8,686 bases of DNA, from NCBI GenBank assembly GCA_024697505.1, contig JAILFQ010000099.1, positions 1 through 8,686 of the forward strand, written 5' to 3'. Position numbers and translations under genes: made by a program. The notes under the pieces were generated by a model. It was not told the origin of the DNA. It searched no databases and saw only the letters and a program-made list of their open reading frames with translations. This DNA is from Lachnospiraceae bacterium (GTDB lineage Bacteria; Bacillota; Clostridia; Lachnospirales; Lachnospiraceae). This document shows, piece by piece, positions 6,610-8,686 of the stretch (positions within the stretch are counted from its first letter, which is position 1; each line of letters starts with the position of its first letter).

Positions 6610-6625
6610 GGTTAACTTTTGTCAC
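6601..6625. promoter_or_regulatory. Inverted repeat between the PEGA-like gene and pgcA
   Basis: ACAAAAG (6604-6610) and CTTTTGT (6616-6622) are perfect 7-bp arms around GTTAA. After one mismatch, two more pairs (GT with AC) form. It lies 23 nt beyond the stop of the PEGA-like gene. No T-tract follows on the minus strand, so it would be at best a weak terminator. It shares bases with the repeat at 6590-6609, so the two hairpins cannot form together. Confidence 0.4.
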
Positions 6626-6647
6626 ATAACTTTGCTTTAAAAGAAAC

Positions 6648-7865
6648 TCAGTCAAAATAAAAGCTCTCATCCTGCCCGTTGTCAAAGCCCTCACAGGAAT
6701 AATGACTAATGATCTGCTCACCCTTTCCGTCTGTACCCACCACAGAAACAAGGTAATTTCCTATTATCTTTTCAAAGCAGACCGGAGCGGTTCCTATATT
6801 CTCTCCGTTAACAAAAATCTTTGCTCCCGCAGGAGTGTAAATGTACGTAAGATGGTCCTTATCAAGTTCCAAACCGGAAAGAACGGCGCCTATGTCCACT
6901 TTTGTAAGATTTTCCACGCCCTCTTGCTCGGACTTTATATTTTCTGTAGTTTCGCTGTTAGGCTCCTTGTCTGAAAGAGTGGTTGAAGGCCCAAAAGGCT
7001 CAACATCCAAGCTGAACTTTTCATCTCTTAACACTTTAACCGTTGCGGCACCGCTGTACCTTCCGTTTTTAACACTTACAAAGTATGTTCCTTCAGGAAC
7101 GGTGTATGTCATATCCTTTTCAATAAGACCGGTATAAAGGTTGCCTACGGATATCAACCCGCCCACAAAATAATCATCATTAAGAAGAGCAATGCTGCCA
7201 TGTCCCTTTGTAACAATGATCTCTACAACTCTTTCTCCTATTCCTCTGACAATCACTCTGTCTGTATCAATAATGGAAGAAATGTCAACTTTCTTTGTAT
7301 TACTTAAAACATACAACTTATCGTCGTAGCGGAAATTTTTGCCGTCTAACTTTATCTGTTTGGTTTCCGTATCATAATCAAGTTCCGTTACTCCGTTGTA
7401 TTCAAAGGTTTCGCCTTCCGTTGTATACGCTCTTACAGAAACGGCGCTCTTTAAAACCTCAGTCTTATCATTCATTATGATCCTGCAAAGGTCCCCACGT
7501 TCAAGGCCCGCAACCGCAGTCCTGCTGCCGTAGGAGTTTTCAAAATAACTTGCTCCGTTGTACTCGACGTTTACTCTCTTCCCCTTGTTTACATCATAAT
7601 AAGAAAGAATAAAGTCCTCTTTATTAATATCCAAAATAACTCCGTATGTAGGTCCCGCCACATAATCTTCGTTAAGTTCATCCTCATAACCCGCTGCCGC
7701 AGTTGTAGGCGTAGGAGTAGGCTGATTTCCGCCTTTTCCGGAGCTGCCGCGGGAGTCTTTCCCGCCTTGAGGTCTTAACAAAGAAACCACAACAAGAAGC
7801 ACCATAACTGCCATAAGGCTTACAACCAGATAAACCATAGTTTTATTGTTTTTTTCTTTTGCCAT
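6648..7865 (-). CDS. Membrane-anchored PEGA-like domain protein, function unknown
   Basis: The 405-residue product is not assigned to any characterised protein. A short Lys/Asn-rich N-terminus and one membrane segment (about 10-30) precede a Gly/Ser/Pro/Thr linker with PTPTPTT (49-55). The rest is predicted to face outside and is beta-rich. Two related segments come first (about 72-143 and 158-221). A PEGA-like segment (about 231-290; TVPEGTYFVSVKNGRY) follows, then an acidic Ser/Thr/Glu linker (291-320). A clearer PEGA motif ends the protein (about 341-377; TPAGAKIFVNGENIGTAP). PEGA domains are known from envelope and surface proteins, where they may bind wall components or other proteins. 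The absence of a cleavage site suggests a membrane anchor. The ATG lies 2 nt after the cca stop and its GGAGG lies in the cca coding region, so translation is probably coupled. The TGA stop is followed by no clear terminator. Confidence 0.9.
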   Translation of the reverse strand: MAKEKNNKTMVYLVVSLMAVMVLLVVVSLLRPQGGKDSRGSSGKGGNQPTPTPTTAAAGYEDELNEDYVAGPTYGVILDINKEDFILSYYDVNKGKRVNVEYNGASYFENSYGSRTAVAGLERGDLCRIIMNDKTEVLKSAVSVRAYTTEGETFEYNGVTELDYDTETKQIKLDGKNFRYDDKLYVLSNTKKVDISSIIDTDRVIVRGIGERVVEIIVTKGHGSIALLNDDYFVGGLISVGNLYTGLIEKDMTYTVPEGTYFVSVKNGRYSGAATVKVLRDEKFSLDVEPFGPSTTLSDKEPNSETTENIKSEQEGVENLTKVDIGAVLSGLELDKDHLTYIYTPAGAKIFVNGENIGTAPVCFEKIIGNYLVSVVGTDGKGEQIISHYSCEGFDNGQDESFYFD

Positions 7866-7867
7866 AT

Positions 7868-8686
7868 TTAAGCCTCCAGCTTCTTTGCCAGTTCTAAAAG
7901 TTTCTCTCTTTCATTGAGAGAAGGGTCTTCTATAACTGCAAGCAGTATCTCTTCAAGTTTTTTTCCCACTTCTTTTCCGGAAATTCCAAGAAGATTGATT
8001 ATATCGGATCCGTTAATCTTTAGCTCTTTAAGGGTAACGCAATATCCCTTTTCAAGACATTCCTCGTACAACTCCCGGATTTTTTCAAGGTTATCCAGTT
8101 TTTCTTTTAAATGTTCGCTGCTTTGTGCCAGCACATCTGCCGTTTGCAGCTCCAGTAAAAGAGGTATTATATCCGGACCGTATTTATGCATCATTCTTCT
8201 AACACTTACAGGAGTAACCTCCATGTCAAAATGAGCATGTGCCGCAACAAGACGTGCAACCGTATCTGTTGTCTCGTTGTCAAACTTAAGACGCCTCATT
8301 ACAGATTTTGCGGTTACGGCTCCGGCGGCCGCGTGTTCCGGAAATGTATCGTAGCCCTTTTCGTTAAGCACATGGGTTTTAAGCTTTCCCACATCATGCA
8401 AAAGAGCCGCCCATCTAAGGCACCTTAATTCCTTTTCAGAAAAATCTTCTCTTATATTATATTCTTTTGAAGAAAGACCTGCCTCTTCAATCAGCTTTTC
8501 TTTATATGTACTGCTGCCCGCCGCGCGTATTACCTCCAGGGTATGCATTCCCACATTGTATTTATGGTTTGGATTGTTTTGCGGCATTTCCATCATTTCA
8601 TCGAACTCCGGCAAAATAACCCTTGTAATTTCGTTTTCGAAAGCCCATAAAAGTCTTTCCGGATGTGCAGACCTTAAAAGTTTGTC
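7868..8686 (-). CDS. cca: CCA tRNA nucleotidyltransferase, C-terminal part (5' end outside the window)
   Basis: This enzyme adds or repairs the 3'-CCA of tRNAs. The frame stays open to the window edge, so 272 residues are visible and the N-terminal nucleotidyltransferase half is missing only because the window ends. Visible in order are the neck segment (PERLLWAFENE...ILPEFDEMM), the family signature PQNNPNHKYNVGMHTLEV (35-52), and an HD domain with H48, H97-D98 in LLHDVGK, H118 and probably D184. The C-terminal tRNA-binding segment (222-269) reads KINGSDIINLLGISGKEVGK then EDPSLNEREKLLELAKK. Full-length relatives are about 440-450 residues. An in-frame TTG at 8614 is not the real start, because homologous sequence continues upstream of it. 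It is cotranscribed with the PEGA-like gene, 2 nt downstream. Confidence 0.93.
   Translation of the reverse strand, partial: DKLLRSAHPERLLWAFENEITRVILPEFDEMMEMPQNNPNHKYNVGMHTLEVIRAAGSSTYKEKLIEEAGLSSKEYNIREDFSEKELRCLRWAALLHDVGKLKTHVLNEKGYDTFPEHAAAGAVTAKSVMRRLKFDNETTDTVARLVAAHAHFDMEVTPVSVRRMMHKYGPDIIPLLLELQTADVLAQSSEHLKEKLDNLEKIRELYEECLEKGYCVTLKELKINGSDIINLLGISGKEVGKKLEEILLAVIEDPSLNEREKLLELAKKLEA
7873..7877 (-). promoter_or_regulatory. Ribosome binding site inside the end of cca
   Basis: GGAGG sits 7 nt before the ATG of the PEGA-like gene, within the last codons of cca (Leu-Glu-Ala-stop). Ribosomes finishing cca stop right at this site, which favours translational coupling and confirms the start at 7865. 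Confidence 0.8.

Noticed and set aside
6601..6625. A rho-independent terminator for the PEGA-like gene
   Set aside because: The stem is A/T-rich and no T-tract follows on the minus strand (AGTTAACAAAAA instead).
7868..8614. A complete gene starting at the TTG at 8612-8614
   Set aside because: The frame is open to the window edge and the extra residues (HPERLLWAFENE and so on) match the neck of CCA-adding enzymes, so this is the tail of a longer gene.
1..8686. CRISPR array, tRNA or rRNA genes, insertion sequences, phage or defence genes
   Set aside because: No regularly spaced repeats, tRNA-like cloverleaf regions, transposase or nuclease-like reading frames were found; intergenic gaps are too short to hold them.

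Overview
The window looks like ordinary chromosome from a moderately AT-rich Gram-positive anaerobe of the class Clostridia, most plausibly Lachnospiraceae. The reasons are strong AGGAGG-type ribosome binding sites, short intergenic gaps with canonical hairpin-plus-T terminators, and protein relatives (PepF oligoendopeptidase, PgcA-type phosphoglucomutase, HD-containing CCA-adding enzyme, HflK/HflC pair) that read as Firmicutes versions. The taxon is inferred from style and has not been tested by search. All six genes lie on the minus strand, so transcription runs from high to low coordinates.

Layout in the direction of transcription. (1) 8686-7868: the 3' part of a CCA tRNA nucleotidyltransferase gene; its N-terminal catalytic half lies outside the window. 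(2) 7865-6648: a membrane-anchored, PEGA-like protein of unknown function, 2 nt after the cca stop and with its ribosome binding site inside cca. (3) 6647-6475: a 173-nt gap with overlapping inverted repeats, a good promoter and a GC-rich leader hairpin. (4) 6474-4741: alpha-phosphoglucomutase, closed by a strong terminator. (5) 4636-3992: a HAD-superfamily phosphatase, also closed by a strong terminator. (6) 3863-2952 and 2934-1996: an hflK-hflC operon encoding two SPFH/band-7 membrane proteins. (7) 1888-92: oligoendopeptidase F with its own promoter overlapping the hflC stop codon and a two-hairpin leader. Its terminator overlaps a REP-like palindromic repeat.

The genes do not form one pathway: they cover tRNA 3'-end maturation, an envelope protein, glucose-1-P/glucose-6-P interconversion, a small-molecule phosphatase, membrane-protein quality control and cytosolic peptide turnover. 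I see no defence island, phage, IS, CRISPR array or biosynthetic cluster. The points most worth a second look are the uncharacterised PEGA-like protein coupled to cca, the nested inverted repeats at the pgcA promoter, the compact hflC/pepF junction where one hairpin may both end one transcript and sit at the start of the next, and the REP-like element at the left edge. No gene-free stretch exceeds 300 bases; the longest is the 173-nt gap before pgcA.
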